A stretch of DNA of 64,000 nt, from assembly GCF_032854445.1 (NCBI RefSeq), contig NC_088295.1, positions 70,167,249 to 70,231,248 of the forward strand. Reading direction: 5' to 3'. This document shows, one piece after another, positions 50,501-53,494 of this stretch. The notes beneath the pieces are model-generated. The model searched no databases. It saw only the letters and a list, made by a program, of their open reading frames with translations, and was not told the DNA's origin. Made by a program: the position numbers and the translations under genes. The stretch comes from Liolophura sinensis. Lineage: Eukaryota > Mollusca > Polyplacophora > Chitonida > Chitonidae. How positions within the stretch are numbered: position 1 is the stretch's first letter; every line of letters begins with the position of its first letter.

Positions 50501-53494
50501 CCCAAATGCTGGACGAAGAGGCCGATGCTTCCTTCAGCATGTAACTCTTGAACAAATCTCGCAAGTAGCTTGTGTTCCCAAGGTTACCACTTAATACCAG
50601 AATCAAATTGAAACCATATGGCTGAACAGCTTTGGGATCAACTAATATTGAGAAGGCTTGTAGATAACATGGAGGGCTGAGATAAAATTCACAGGGCAAG
50701 GACGGATAATGTTAAAAGTCATACATCAGCACTTCAACGTATTGACTGTTTTATTAGGTTATGTTTTAAGGTAAATTTATGTTCATGTTGAAAGTAGCAA
50801 CACTAAATAGCAAACTACCACGACTGAACTATTTTTTTTTTATAATTTTTTTCTTTTTTCAACTAACAAGATAAGATAACCGACTATGCTATTAGTTTTA
50901 CTCCTGTCAGACTGCACAACAGGCCACGCCCAACCATACTGGAAATTCTTTATGTTTATATGAATGAGTAGAGCACACATCCTGTTACACATGTATGCAG
51001 CCAGTATACCACATGCTTTTCCTTTGGTGTGGGCAGACTGATCCAGCTTAGTGAACTCCCCCACTCACGATGTGCTCCCTGTCAGCCCTGCATTTCTGAC
51101 AAAACAAAATCTCTCAAATTTTGTACAATAAGTTAATGACTATTTGTATCAACACAAAACAGTAAATTTGACGCAGAAAAATCATTCTCTGTACCGGTAT
51201 ACTGAATAAAATAAAACCGCTAATAATATTACAACACAAATAGCACAAATGACAGGTCATCAATGCATTAACTGGTGGTATGGGGTGAACCGCCTGGATG
51301 AAGTCATCACACAAGAGCTGGTGTATGTGATGTGTATTTATACACTGGATATACAAAACAATGAACAGCACATCATCCAACTATTACACAGCTTACCATG
51401 ACCAACCATGATAAGTCTGGGGAGTTTATGTTGGAGGCAGACCACAAGGTAAACACACATACACTGCTGGGTTGGCAGGTATCCATCTTTATCTAAAAAT
51501 ACCAGTGAAAATACTGACAAGCAGGAAAACCAGATAAGGGTTGTGGAAAAGACTGGGTGTAGAGTGGTGAATCTTCTGTGGGCTTTAGTATTCACTACAT
51601 CTGTCGGTGACAATGGTGATGGATTATGATTACTATACAATGAGCGGCCAGGTGATAATTGCTCAGGCCAATATTTCTGGTCATGGTTATTTATAGCTGT
51701 AAGGGATAAACTTACTAAAACAAACAGATTAATATAAGTCGCAAATATTAAATGTTAAACCTGAATTCATGGCAATACAGTCAGACACAATTCTGAACAT
51801 GACAATTTATTTGTCTGCTTAATGTCAAAATGTGCCCAATTAATTACTTTTCCATAGGGTTGACAATAACATTATATTTATATCCCACTCACTGCCTAGA
51901 TAACAATACCAAGAGGTTTTGGAACCAAACACATGTCCCCACCTCCAACCATTTCCAAAAGCTGATCAGCTGTCAAAAACCTCACAAGATGATCAGACCA
52001 CTGGGCAGATGAATAGACAGACATACATGTACACATAGTGCTTCAAAAGTTCAGTGTAATTAAGCTTTAAACCAAAATTGATCAAATTTAGACAAGCACT
52101 TCTAAAGACACCTAACAGACACTGTCTTCTTATACAATTTTATACAAGCAGACATACTTCACAAGTTGATCTTGTTCTGGAGATATATGTACATGTATGG
52201 TGGCAGTGCAGACAAGGTCAGGGCAAGTATGCCACACAGCACAGACACAACAAATATCTCCTAACTGAACCATAATAAGCTTGTTAAATATATAATTACC
52301 ACGTATACATTGTTCAAAATCATAACAATTACCTGACGGCGACAGTCATTATCCCCAAATAGACATTACCAACAAAAATCAGGGCGTCATTCACAAAACA
52401 AGTTGTAAAGAGGCTGTTTTCAATGTCAAAAGAAATCACAAAACCGACCTAATGTACCTTCTCTTAAACTTGAGCTTATACAAGAAAACACACTGCATCA
52501 CTTGCATTGCTTTCATGTGTGAATGGGACAACAGTGAAGCCAAAATAGATAATAAAGATGGCAGACTACAACACCACAGTAGGTATGCTTATACAACCAC
52601 ATACACACTACCCAAACACCCATGTCACAAGGTGTAACCGTTACAAAGACCCACACCAATCTTGTCTGTCCAGGTCAGAAACAAATGCAAGGACACAGAC
52701 CATCTCTCTTTGCAAACACATCAATGCACACAAAGTAACAATGCACCTCAGGCCATGAAAAACAAACTTTAATGTTGGATTTGTTGGTACATGTAGAATC
52801 TTCTGTAATAGTGTACAGCTGGGCAAGTCAGACTGAATAGACTCCCTGACCCCCTTAACCCTCAAATAAACACAGCACATCATTATGAATAAATGTTACT
52901 GACCTACTTTGCTTCTCAATCTCAAAACCCCCCCCCCCAAAAAAAAACAACAACAACAAGCAATTACAAGTATTTCTAAAATTCTGGTTACAAGTATGAG
53001 CGAATCTACCAACAGCAATTATTTATAAATGGCACCAATACTTCTTGTAGAACACAGATTAAATCATAATATAACCACTTTTCTTCCTCAAAAATGATTG
53101 ACAACTGCATAAAAAAATACTGATTTTTACAAAAAATAATTATATTAAAATTGATGACCATATTTTCATAATGCAAATCACAAAAGGGATATTTTCCCAT
53201 GCTTTCAAGTTTATAGATGTGATGTTTCAATTTTTTCTAAGTGGCCTTAAATTACTTGAAACAACTATTCTATAATCATCAGCTTAGGTTTTTATAAAAA
53301 ACAAACAATGCAGGTATCTGTAGAAATGCTTAAACTACATTTACAGAATACACCTATACAAATTCATTTAAACACCAGCTCAGATCTGTACCTGTTTTAG
53401 TGACAGCTGCAGATGCCCCAGCTCCCTTTTTTGGTGACTTAGGAGCTCTGGGTAATTTCCTTCCACCCTTTTGTTTTTGGCGACTACCCTCCAT
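8177..53494 (-). CDS. ARHGEF11/12: RGS-RhoGEF (PDZ-RhoGEF/LARG type), whole gene, 36 coding exons
   Basis: Rho guanine-nucleotide exchange factor. In this family the DH-PH module loads GTP onto RhoA at the plasma membrane, and the RGS-like domain binds activated G-alpha-12/13. The exon model sums to 4956 nt = 1651 codons plus TAA, with every splice junction in frame, which strongly supports it. Domains by residue in this model: basic N-terminus 1-34; last PDZ strand 35-47; coiled coil 89-157; Ser/Pro linker 158-321; acidic motif and RGS-like domain 337-560; C1 zinc finger 585-634; linker 635-840; DH 843-1055; PH 1075-1185; C-terminal tail to 1651. Vertebrate ARHGEF11/12 lack C1, while fly RhoGEF2 and worm RHGF-1 have it, so this is the unduplicated invertebrate form. 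The PDZ core is not represented, so the true N-terminus is probably longer. Family assignment is secure; the first exon and tail exons are the least certain parts. Confidence 0.93.
8518..9360 (-). other. Intron 35 (0.84 kb) with a family-B repeat
   Basis: About 8765-8970 is a family-B dispersed repeat, recognised by CACCCAGTCATATTACACTG and ACACCGGGCC. No additional exon is visible. Confidence 0.6.
8765..8970 (+). repeat. Dispersed repeat family B copy
   Basis: Contains CCACCCAGTCATATTACACT, then GACACCGGGCC and a GGGCTTGACCCCAGG box. The same order of motifs is seen, more completely, at 44848-45150. Lies in intron 35, antisense to the gene. Confidence 0.65.
9361..9715 (-). CDS. ARHGEF11/12: Exon 35 (coiled coil and acidic tail, residues 1421-1538)
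   Basis: Begins TVVGNKEEEQDRLRQELKSA, then QQQLAMVKELKGSNFYQSE; a Ser-rich stretch with SSMVSVGSSVSESLEET and an acidic segment with DLDCSDWADVSELDTADG follow. The N-terminal part is a coiled coil. Acceptor TTTCAG|ACTG, donor ACAG|GTACAG; 355 nt, one of the two longest exons. An opposite-strand open frame here is a shadow. Confidence 0.88.
10205..10310 (+). repeat. Dispersed repeat family A, truncated
   Basis: Begins with TTTATTTACTTATTTACTTG and keeps ACTCAAAAATATTTTACTTA, then CAGCATTATGGTGGGAGGAA and ACCGGGCAC before stopping. Diverged 5' half only. Lies about 35 bp downstream of exon 34. Confidence 0.8.
10344..10498 (-). CDS. ARHGEF11/12: Exon 34 (tail, residues 1369-1420)
   Basis: Contains SPSSASRNAAVTPTPENS, then MPIPMDKLRLMAGRMNSIL and SNLL. 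A disordered Ser/Pro part precedes a short helix that resembles the LTLKLNRLKDMELAHRELL helix near the C-terminus of ARHGEF11. Acceptor AATAG|CGTC, donor TTG|GTGAGT; 155 nt, ends in phase 0. A family-A repeat begins downstream in the intron at about 10310. Confidence 0.85.
10499..11602 (-). other. Intron 33 (1.1 kb)
   Basis: AT-rich spacer between tail exons. I see no repeat and no further exon in it. Confidence 0.55.
11603..11687 (-). CDS. ARHGEF11/12: Exon 33 (tail helix, residues 1341-1368)
   Basis: Reads QLSLDLDSDPRDLVAAAIQQ, then HNEILALL. The acceptor is a tandem CAGCAG, so an isoform starting at 11684 and lacking the first Gln is possible. Donor CTTA|GTGAGT; 85 nt. Supported by frame and by amphipathic character matching the preceding helix. 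Confidence 0.8.
12162..12271 (-). CDS. ARHGEF11/12: Exon 32 (coiled coil, residues 1304-1340)
   Basis: Reads EKLRRADNQLRQTLAEKEQI, then AAEILGVSLDQSHLSAE. The heptad-like LRRADNQLRQTLAEKEQIAAEIL suggests a helix; C-terminal helices of PDZ-RhoGEF and LARG mediate self-association, so an oligomerisation role is plausible. Acceptor CACAG|AAAA, donor GAG|GTTAGT; 110 nt, ends in phase 0. Confidence 0.85.
12272..14854 (-). other. Intron 31 (2.6 kb)
   Basis: AT-rich spacer with a short direct repeat (GTGCAAGGTATGAGT twice, about 13068-13095). No other repeat family or exon is recognised. Confidence 0.55.
14855..15054 (-). CDS. ARHGEF11/12: Exon 31 (tail, residues 1237-1303)
   Basis: Contains ENSEGVSGSPTPCSASNVVE, then DPWVERVGISDHISGIDHS and EDVTVTDPEISVAEP. 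Acidic and disordered, with SP/TP sites. Acceptor CTGTAG|GGAG, donor CAAG|GTAAGA; 200 nt. Frame joins cleanly at both ends. No known domain. Confidence 0.82.
15055..18325 (-). other. Intron 30 (3.3 kb)
   Basis: AT-rich spacer. I see no repeat family, tandem array or conserved exon in it; open frames around 16.5-17.8 kb have no support. Confidence 0.55.
18326..18502 (-). CDS. ARHGEF11/12: Exon 30 (PH C-terminal helix and tail, residues 1178-1236)
   Basis: Reads WFKHITDACESYKNPKNDL: the PH alpha-helix with its invariant Trp, equivalent to TWMELLEEAVRNA. A polar, Gln/Arg/Ser-rich tail follows (SEQITEIRPQITSPDRQRE). Acceptor TTGCAG|GTGG, donor CTGG|GTAAGA; 177 nt. Another open frame overlaps this exon, but only this one keeps the PH helix. 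Confidence 0.93.
18503..20686 (-). other. Intron 29 (2.2 kb)
   Basis: AT-rich spacer in which I recognise no repeat family and no coding exon. Short open frames near 18.6-19.2 kb lie on both strands and have no splice or similarity support. Confidence 0.55.
20687..20774 (-). CDS. ARHGEF11/12: Exon 29 (PH domain, residues 1149-1177)
   Basis: Reads DKKAFFLVSNPNLKPQIYEL, then VSSSSEDRKR. It matches TDKRAFFIICTSKLGPPQIYELVALTSSDKNTW in ARHGEF11: the beta5-beta7 strands of PH. Acceptor TTTCAG|ATAA, donor AAACG|GTAAGA; 88 nt. The split Arg codon joins directly to WFKHI of the next exon. Confidence 0.96.
20775..23989 (-). other. Intron 28 (3.2 kb)
   Basis: Contains a ~123-bp tandem duplication (21721-21965), two related segments near 22700-22820 and 23500-23640 flanking an unclassified open frame (23027-23290), and a GGATGGGGGGGG tract near 23060. 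No extra PH exon is needed: exon 28 joins exon 29 within one Asp codon. Confidence 0.75.
21721..21965. repeat. ~123-bp tandem duplication, two diverged copies
   Basis: Copy 1 (21721-21838) and copy 2 (21842-21965) share, in order, a CTTCAGTG start, TATGCAAATTGC, GTACTATGGGTGGC, a TGAATGGCC/TGATTGGTT pair and AGCAAATxxTCAGC. Each contains the octamer ATGCAAAT. Lies in intron 28. May be a dimeric element rather than a simple duplication. Confidence 0.75.
23990..24245 (-). CDS. ARHGEF11/12: Exon 28 (DH-PH linker and PH domain, residues 1064-1148)
   Basis: Begins NLDLTKRKLVHDGMLSWRLS, then IDLHVVLLEDILVLLQKQDD and VLKCQST, ending RLTNLLTRNVAT. It follows SLDLTTRKMIHEGPLTWRIS...DLHVLLLEDLLVLLQKQDE in ARHGEF11 nearly residue for residue. 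A shared hydrophobic patch on this PH is known to bind activated RhoA in the family (positive feedback). Acceptor TCGCAG|AATT, donor ACTG|GTGAGT; 256 nt. Confidence 0.97.
25127..25305 (-). CDS. ARHGEF11/12: Exon 27 (end of DH, residues 1004-1063)
   Basis: Contains YSRLERALKRSKSILDYVNQ, then AVRECENHQRLVEINKRVD and PDALEYK. It matches the last DH helix of LARG (CREILKYVNEAVKQTENRHRLEGYQKRLD). Acceptor TTTCAG|CCAA; the donor AAG|GTTGGT is non-optimal at +3 to +5. 179 nt, ends in phase 0. Confidence 0.96.
25846..25963 (-). CDS. ARHGEF11/12: Exon 26 (DH domain, conserved region 3, residues 965-1003)
   Basis: Reads EAESNPLCRRLQLKDLIPTA, then FQRLTKYPLLIENLMKYTQ. This is the catalytic signature of DH domains (xLxDLIxxxxQRLTKYPLLxExxxKxT). 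Invariant Leu, Arg, Lys and Pro are present, so exchange activity should be intact. Acceptor TTGCAG|GAAG, donor CAGA|GTAAGT; 118 nt. Confidence 0.97.
26291..26416 (-). CDS. ARHGEF11/12: Exon 25 (DH domain, residues 923-964)
   Basis: Reads FDGEAGSEFREGCAIFCRNQ, then SYALEQLRIKQRRDEKFSRL. It corresponds to FDGPAREELQQVAAQFCSYQSIALELIKTKQRKESRF in ARHGEF11, the DH conserved region 2 helix. Acceptor CAACAG|TTTG, donor GCT|GTAAGT; 126 nt, phase 0-0. Confidence 0.96.
26564..26643 (-). CDS. ARHGEF11/12: Exon 24 (DH domain, residues 896-922)
   Basis: Reads SSLNNAMKNRRKENPVVGEV, then GDILLQR, like the EAMKKLREEGPIIKEISDLMLARF stretch of homologues but slightly shorter and more basic. Acceptor TTCCAG|CTTC, donor CGG|GTAAGT; 80 nt, ends in phase 0. 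Confidence 0.93.
26991..27140 (-). CDS. ARHGEF11/12: Exon 23 (DH domain, conserved region 1, residues 846-895)
   Basis: Reads ELFYTERSHVRNMKVLDRVF, then RPMTAEPHVIHQGLVNQL and FPNLEQLINLH. ELFxTExSHxRxLxVL is DH conserved region 1, whose Glu contacts Rho switch I; FPNLxxLIxLH follows as in the ARHGEF family. Acceptor TAACAG|AATT, donor CATT|GTAAGT; 150 nt. Confidence 0.96.
27712..27869 (-). CDS. ARHGEF11/12: Exon 22 (acidic linker into DH, residues 793-845)
   Basis: Contains LKQLIEDDSDFDVEPELPP and ends KEKKRQEVIN, which leads into ELF of the DH domain (RQEVINELF in ARHGEF11/12). In LARG and PDZ-RhoGEF the acidic and hydrophobic residues here form an autoinhibitory linker that contacts DH; the DDSDFDVEPE stretch is a candidate for that role. 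Acceptor TTTCAG|TAAT, donor AATG|GTTAGT; 158 nt. Confidence 0.93.
28097..28171 (-). CDS. ARHGEF11/12: Exon 21 (Ser-rich linker, residues 768-792)
   Basis: Translates to DVDVDETLKSLNNSGSS then STSSLSTR. It parallels SDVDMDAAAEAT...SASSSTSSLSTRS in ARHGEF11. Acceptor ATTCAG|TGAT, donor AAG|GTCAGC (a weaker donor); 75 nt, phase 2-2, hence skippable in frame. Conservation of the DVDxDE and SSSTSSLSTR ends makes it secure. Confidence 0.9.
28172..29580 (-). other. Intron 20 (1.4 kb)
   Basis: AT-rich spacer with A-runs near 28545-28565 and 29470-29485. A 137-codon minus-strand open frame (29080-29493), hydrophobic and cysteine-containing, lies inside it; it has no splice support or family resemblance and I do not call it an exon. 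Confidence 0.6.
29581..29610 (-). CDS. ARHGEF11/12: Exon 20 (30-nt micro-exon, residues 758-767)
   Basis: Translates to (R)PHELSYTDI(R). Acceptor AACAG|ACCT, donor ATTCG|GTAAGC. It enters and leaves in phase 2, so it can be skipped without changing frame. Fits as the link between exon 19 and the DVDVDE exon; short, so it depends on frame and flanking splice sites. Confidence 0.75.
30061..30098 (-). CDS. ARHGEF11/12: Exon 19 (38-nt micro-exon, residues 746-757)
   Basis: Translates to RSEKSSGTRRTK plus a split Arg. Basic; it corresponds to the KKSRKAEN-type segment of ARHGEF11. Acceptor TTACAG|CGCA, donor AAAAAG|GTAAAA. A truncated family-A repeat lies immediately upstream in the intron (about 30112-30191), only some 15 bp from the acceptor. 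Confidence 0.82.
30112..30191 (+). repeat. Dispersed repeat family A, truncated
   Basis: Begins with four TTTA units, then GATTGGTGTTTTACGCTGTA, CTCAGTAATATTTCACC and ACGACGGCGGCCAGCATT, where it is broken. Sits directly upstream of the exon 19 acceptor on the coding strand. Confidence 0.85.
30743..30794 (-). CDS. ARHGEF11/12: Exon 18 (52-nt exon, GRSESMKGRG motif, residues 728-745)
   Basis: Translates to KGTEIGRSESMKGRGDQ. The RSESxKGR core is shared with ARHGEF11 (GRSESLKGREE) in the same place upstream of DH, so this small exon is supported by conservation as well as by splice sites. R-S-E-S is a basophilic kinase or 14-3-3-like site candidate. Acceptor TTACAG|GAAA, donor CAA|GTGAGT. Confidence 0.9.
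31142..31241 (-). CDS. ARHGEF11/12: Exon 17 (linker, residues 695-727)
   Basis: Reads RLKEQGHSVGNLVQIYEHTG, then KSPESEQTPATK. Acceptor TTCCAG|ATCG, donor AAAAA|GTATGC; 100 nt. The preceding introns are short, and from here to exon 21 the coding sequence is cut into small pieces. Confidence 0.8.
31419..31526 (-). CDS. ARHGEF11/12: Exon 16 (linker, residues 659-694)
   Basis: Reads KDSTKSHDDKVDPSASPG, then PPMFEIKSLADEKDPDL. Charged, disordered linker between C1 and DH. Acceptor TTGTAG|CCAA, donor TTAA|GTAAGT; 108 nt with a codon split at each end. Support is frame continuity and splice sites; no motif is recognised. Confidence 0.8.
31694..31752 (+). repeat. tRNA-derived SINE head fragment
   Basis: GGTGGTTAGGTGCCTGATTC then GAGGTCGCTGGCTCGAAACC has the layout of an RNA polymerase III promoter: box A-like TGGTTAGGTGCC and box B GGCTCGAAACC. 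Anticodon-arm region is compressed and no full cloverleaf can be drawn, so it is a SINE head or tRNA pseudogene rather than a tRNA gene. No clear tail or target duplication is seen. Confidence 0.55.
32125..32250 (-). CDS. ARHGEF11/12: Exon 15 (C1 zinc finger, second half, residues 617-658)
   Basis: Reads CEMHFHKYCISKMEECCGKK after the split Ser codon, giving C618, H623, C626 and C634. With exon 14 the spacing is H-x12-C-x2-C-x13-C-x2-C-x4-H-x2-C-x7-C, a complete C1 consensus. A basic run (KKKKR) and MSVLSDIIRKQSNV follow. Whether it is a typical (phorbol-ester-binding) or atypical C1 cannot be settled by eye. Acceptor TCCCAG|GTTG, donor GCAA|GTTAGT; 126 nt. Confidence 0.95.
32577..32694 (-). 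CDS. ARHGEF11/12: Exon 14 (C1 zinc finger, first half, residues 578-616)
   Basis: Reads NSITLKGHSLTAQHFSQITH, then CAHCHNMIGGLGYPGYTCS. It supplies the first His (585), C598-x2-C601 and C615 of a C1 domain, with the usual hydrophobic positions and the Gly-Tyr-x-Cys turn. C1 domains bind diacylglycerol or other lipids and proteins. The QITHCAHCHNMIGGLGYPGYTC pattern is split here only by wording; the second half of the finger is on the next exon. Donor A|GTAAGA; 118 nt. C1 is absent from vertebrate ARHGEF11/12 but present in fly and worm homologues. Confidence 0.95.
32695..34071 (-). other. Intron 13 (1.4 kb)
   Basis: Holds a truncated family-A repeat in reverse orientation (about 32893-32995). 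The rest is strongly AT-rich with no coding signal that I can see. Confidence 0.65.
32893..32995 (-). repeat. Dispersed repeat family A, truncated
   Basis: Reverse-orientation 3' half: GGAAGGTTTTCCAGCAACCT, then GGTCGTGGGTTTCTCCCAGG and CCTCCCACCATAATACTGGC. Breaks at GCCGTGAC. Lies in intron 13. Confidence 0.85.
34072..34255 (-). CDS. ARHGEF11/12: Exon 13 (RGS-like C-terminal helices, residues 516-577)
   Basis: Contains NEAMAAALVTFFKHVGGIK, the counterpart of STMQYVILMYMKHLGVKVK in ARHGEF11, and then VPSFVAKDKRSIKFPV, like RGRIGFLPKIKQS. This closes the RGS-like domain. Acceptor TTTCAG|CAAA, donor AAG|GTATGT; 184 nt, ends in phase 0. The basic KDKRSIKF tail leads into the C1 exon. Confidence 0.93.
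34818..34926 (-). CDS. ARHGEF11/12: Exon 12 (end of RGS-like region, residues 480-515)
   Basis: Reads LGNIYGVHELQDSQSKQKDM, then QIINKYLSPHLDGLLP. Helical; follows the QKSLG turn directly, as in homologues where a long helix with dense charged residues follows. Acceptor TTTAG|GTCT, donor TTGCC|GTAAGT; 109 nt, phase 1 in and 2 out. Confidence 0.9.
35448..35616 (-). CDS. ARHGEF11/12: Exon 11 (RGS-like domain, residues 424-479)
   Basis: Begins PLRVEVDDYTLSTIEDIL and ends ITDELLADFRRQKSLG across the junction. The terminal DFRRQKSLG matches the EDFRQKRSMGL segment of ARHGEF11, and PLRV is the equivalent of LKVSVPDE. Acceptor TTCCAG|CCAC, donor TTAG|GTAAAA; 169 nt, phase out 1. A central part of the G-alpha-12/13-binding domain. 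Confidence 0.95.
36237..36341 (-). CDS. ARHGEF11/12: Exon 10 (RGS-like domain, residues 389-423)
   Basis: Reads FFCIVADVYENSQASYKDLR, then KWAYEITATFLANNA. It is helical and sits where mammalian homologues have the YLYSDLYK...FLEFHQFFL region; the Tyr/Trp/Phe spacing fits a helix of the RGS-like bundle. Acceptor CTTCAG|TTTT, donor GCT|GTAAGT; 105 nt, phase 0-0. Confidence 0.92.
36674..36781 (-). CDS. ARHGEF11/12: Exon 9 (RGS-like domain, residues 353-388)
   Basis: Reads SEDHGPFMALTLLEKKPAHM, then AIFLHYLISNSDPSPL. It corresponds to the first helices of the RGS-like domain (in mammals: LLKSRPAHLAVFLH-x-VVSQFDP). The PAHxAxFLHY...SDP pattern is diagnostic of the ARHGEF1/11/12 family. Acceptor GACAG|TCTG, donor CTG|GTAAGT; 108 nt, phase 0-0. 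Confidence 0.95.
37027..37119 (-). CDS. ARHGEF11/12: Exon 8 (acidic motif preceding RGS-like domain, residues 322-352)
   Basis: Reads DSTPSAYRKVNPQQAE, then IISAEDDEFSEEEED. The IIxAEDDxF core corresponds to the IIGAEDDxF segment just before the RGS-like fold in LARG and p115-RhoGEF; in p115 this acidic motif is needed for GTPase-activating activity on G-alpha-13. Acceptor TGTAG|GACT, donor GAT|GTGAGT; 93 nt, phase 0-0. Confidence 0.9.
37529..37711 (-). CDS. ARHGEF11/12: Exon 7 (Ser/Pro/Asp linker, residues 261-321)
   Basis: Contains MPHSPQLTPNTSPTPTHPQ followed by DSDSLDADSRDSRRDSG. SP/TP-rich, then acidic-basic alternation; this is the disordered segment before the RGS-like domain. Acceptor TTACAG|TCCA, donor GAG|GTACAA; 183 nt, phase 0-0. 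The SP/TP cluster suggests proline-directed kinase sites (inference only). Confidence 0.8.
37747..38405 (-). mobile_element. Tc1/mariner-type transposon remnant, internally deleted
   Basis: Imperfect inverted ends of about 100 bp (37747-37848 and 38299-38405) share AAAACGTTGTTTGATATCTC and continue similarly through GATCGCA...GAAATT.TGCAC to CCGG; both are bordered by TA. Between them, minus strand 37950-38060, lies EEWLAISQRRIAHLI and RGSYIRC followed by a stop, resembling the C-terminal end of Tc1/mariner transposases. The rest of the transposase, including the DDE/D catalytic triad, is missing, so it cannot move by itself. Confidence 0.82.
38950..38989 (+). repeat. Fragment of dispersed repeat family A
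   Basis: GATTGATTGATTGGTATTGA followed by ATGCTGTGCTCAATAAT corresponds to the 5' 40 bp of family A (TTGATTGGTGTTTTACGCTG...ACTCA). Only this part is recognisable. Confidence 0.5.
40705..40905 (-). CDS. ARHGEF11/12: Exon 6 (Ser/Arg-rich linker, residues 194-260)
   Basis: Begins LPAGPRHAKTGSVPVS and contains RSQSDAYTKHRLTSIES and SGSRPVRSESAKTSE. Ser/Arg-rich and predicted disordered, with several R-x-x-S-type basophilic kinase site candidates. Acceptor GTAG|TTAC, donor GAG|GTACAT; 201 nt, phase 0-0. The intron before it is about 1.4 kb and the one after about 3 kb. No domain is recognised; the call rests on in-frame splicing. Confidence 0.75.
40906..42310 (-). other. Intron 5 (1.4 kb)
   Basis: AT-rich spacer. 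I see no repeat family and no further exon in it; a short open frame at its plus-strand end near 42.0-42.2 kb has no splice or similarity support. Confidence 0.6.
42311..42418 (-). CDS. ARHGEF11/12: Exon 5 (Ser-rich linker, residues 158-193)
   Basis: Reads IISLSNLSRDSGTSDSLEP and ends FDQPTYRHPSW. It is a low-complexity acidic/serine linker with several potential phosphorylation sites and no known fold. Acceptor TTTTAG|ATTA, donor TGG|GTATGT; 108 nt, phase 0-0. Assigned by splice sites, frame and position. Confidence 0.78.
42937..43062 (-). CDS. ARHGEF11/12: Exon 4 (coiled coil, residues 116-157)
   Basis: Reads NIRKDKDYGRNPEKLKGLLE, then DKLKTVKTLENQLHSV and PTDSY. It continues the helix of exon 3; the arrangement of a short helix, an interruption with N/R/P, and a second helix corresponds to the post-PDZ coiled-coil region of LARG. 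Acceptor TTTCAG|AATA, donor TAT|GTAAGT; 126 nt, phase 0-0. Confidence 0.85.
43304..43384 (-). CDS. ARHGEF11/12: Exon 3 (coiled coil, residues 89-115)
   Basis: Reads ARKQEELTQLKLDTLKAM and continues to HNKAIAEYQ: charged, heptad-like and helical. In ARHGEF12 a coiled coil occupies the same place between PDZ and RGS-like domains. Acceptor TTAG|GCTC, donor CAG|GTATTG; 81 nt with phase 0 at both ends, so the exon could be skipped without a frameshift. Confidence 0.85.
43635..43688. repeat. 18-bp minisatellite, three exact copies
   Basis: Three identical copies of CAATAGGAAAAGGAGCAG (units at 43635, 43653, 43671) with partial units on both sides. Its complement reads as repeated Leu/Phe codons, producing an artificial leucine-rich frame. 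Confidence 0.95.
44848..45150 (+). repeat. Dispersed repeat family B, long copy
   Basis: About 300 bp: GAGTGAGTGGGTTTAATGTC at the start, AGGAGTCCTTAAGGTGCATG, then GGCAAGTAAGCCGCCCC, ATTATACTGATATGGGTCAA and a GAACGCGAAGCGAGCAAGCT box. CG-rich relative to the intron around it. Non-coding and likely a SINE-like or non-autonomous element shared by related molluscs. Confidence 0.75.
45290..45450 (-). CDS. ARHGEF11/12: Exon 2 (last PDZ strand and linker, residues 35-88)
   Basis: Begins GSYVALTLLGRP, which matches the final beta-strand and exit of the PDZ domain in PDZ-RhoGEF and LARG; a Pro/Thr-rich linker (TPPVKATSPPVDKTPVSTP) follows. Acceptor TTTCAG|CGGG, donor GAT|GTAAGT; phase in 1, phase out 0. 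In this family the PDZ domain binds C-terminal tails of plexin-B and some G-protein-coupled receptors. Only the tail of the domain is encoded here, so its presence implies further upstream PDZ exons, or an isoform that starts downstream of the binding groove. Confidence 0.85.
49065..49102. repeat. G-rich tract with 15-G run
   Basis: GGGGGTGGGGGTGTGATG followed by an uninterrupted run of 15 G (49082-49096). Could fold into a G-quadruplex on the plus strand; also a likely sequencing weak point. Confidence 0.8.
50347..50440 (+). repeat. Dispersed repeat family A, truncated
   Basis: Contains ATCTATTTATTTGACTGGTG, then TTTACGCCCTTCACAAGAAC and GCCAATATTATGGTGGCAGG. Diverged 5' half; lies in intron 1. 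Confidence 0.8.
53392..53494 (-). CDS. ARHGEF11/12: Exon 1 (start codon; basic N-terminus, residues 1-34)
   Basis: Opens with ATG at 53494 in the context TTCAATATGG and reads MEGSRQKQKGGRK, then PRAPKSPKKGAGAS; Lys, Arg, Pro and Gly dominate. The donor is ACAG|GTACAG. The exon ends with one extra base (phase 1), which fits the acceptor phase of the next exon found at 45450. No hydrophobic signal peptide is visible, as expected for a cytosolic GEF. The link to the RhoGEF rests on strand, phase and order rather than on sequence similarity, because N-termini in this family diverge. It could be one of several alternative first exons. Confidence 0.6.

Larger units (their letters stand above)
45451..53391 (-). 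other. Intron 1 (7.9 kb); PDZ core exons expected but not found
   Basis: This stretch should hold the exon or exons for most of the PDZ domain. I looked on the minus strand for the carboxylate-binding GFGLTVSG-like loop and for GDRI-x-x-VNG and found neither. It contains a truncated family-A repeat (about 50347-50440), a G-rich tract near 49065-49102, a C-run near 52928, and a possible alternative first exon at 47253-47295 (see findings). The remainder is AT-rich and shows no recognisable coding sequence. Confidence 0.55.

Noticed and set aside
50463-50699. Minus-strand frame with YGFNLILVLSGN, considered as the PDZ carboxylate-binding loop
   Set aside because: The loop order is wrong, the rest does not fit PDZ, and its phases do not match exons 1 and 2; it adjoins a repeat.
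52333-52449. Minus-strand open frame bounded by ATTAG and CAG|GTAATT
   Set aside because: Peptide (ENSLFTTCFVNDALIFVGNV) has no PDZ or other recognised pattern; short and likely accidental.
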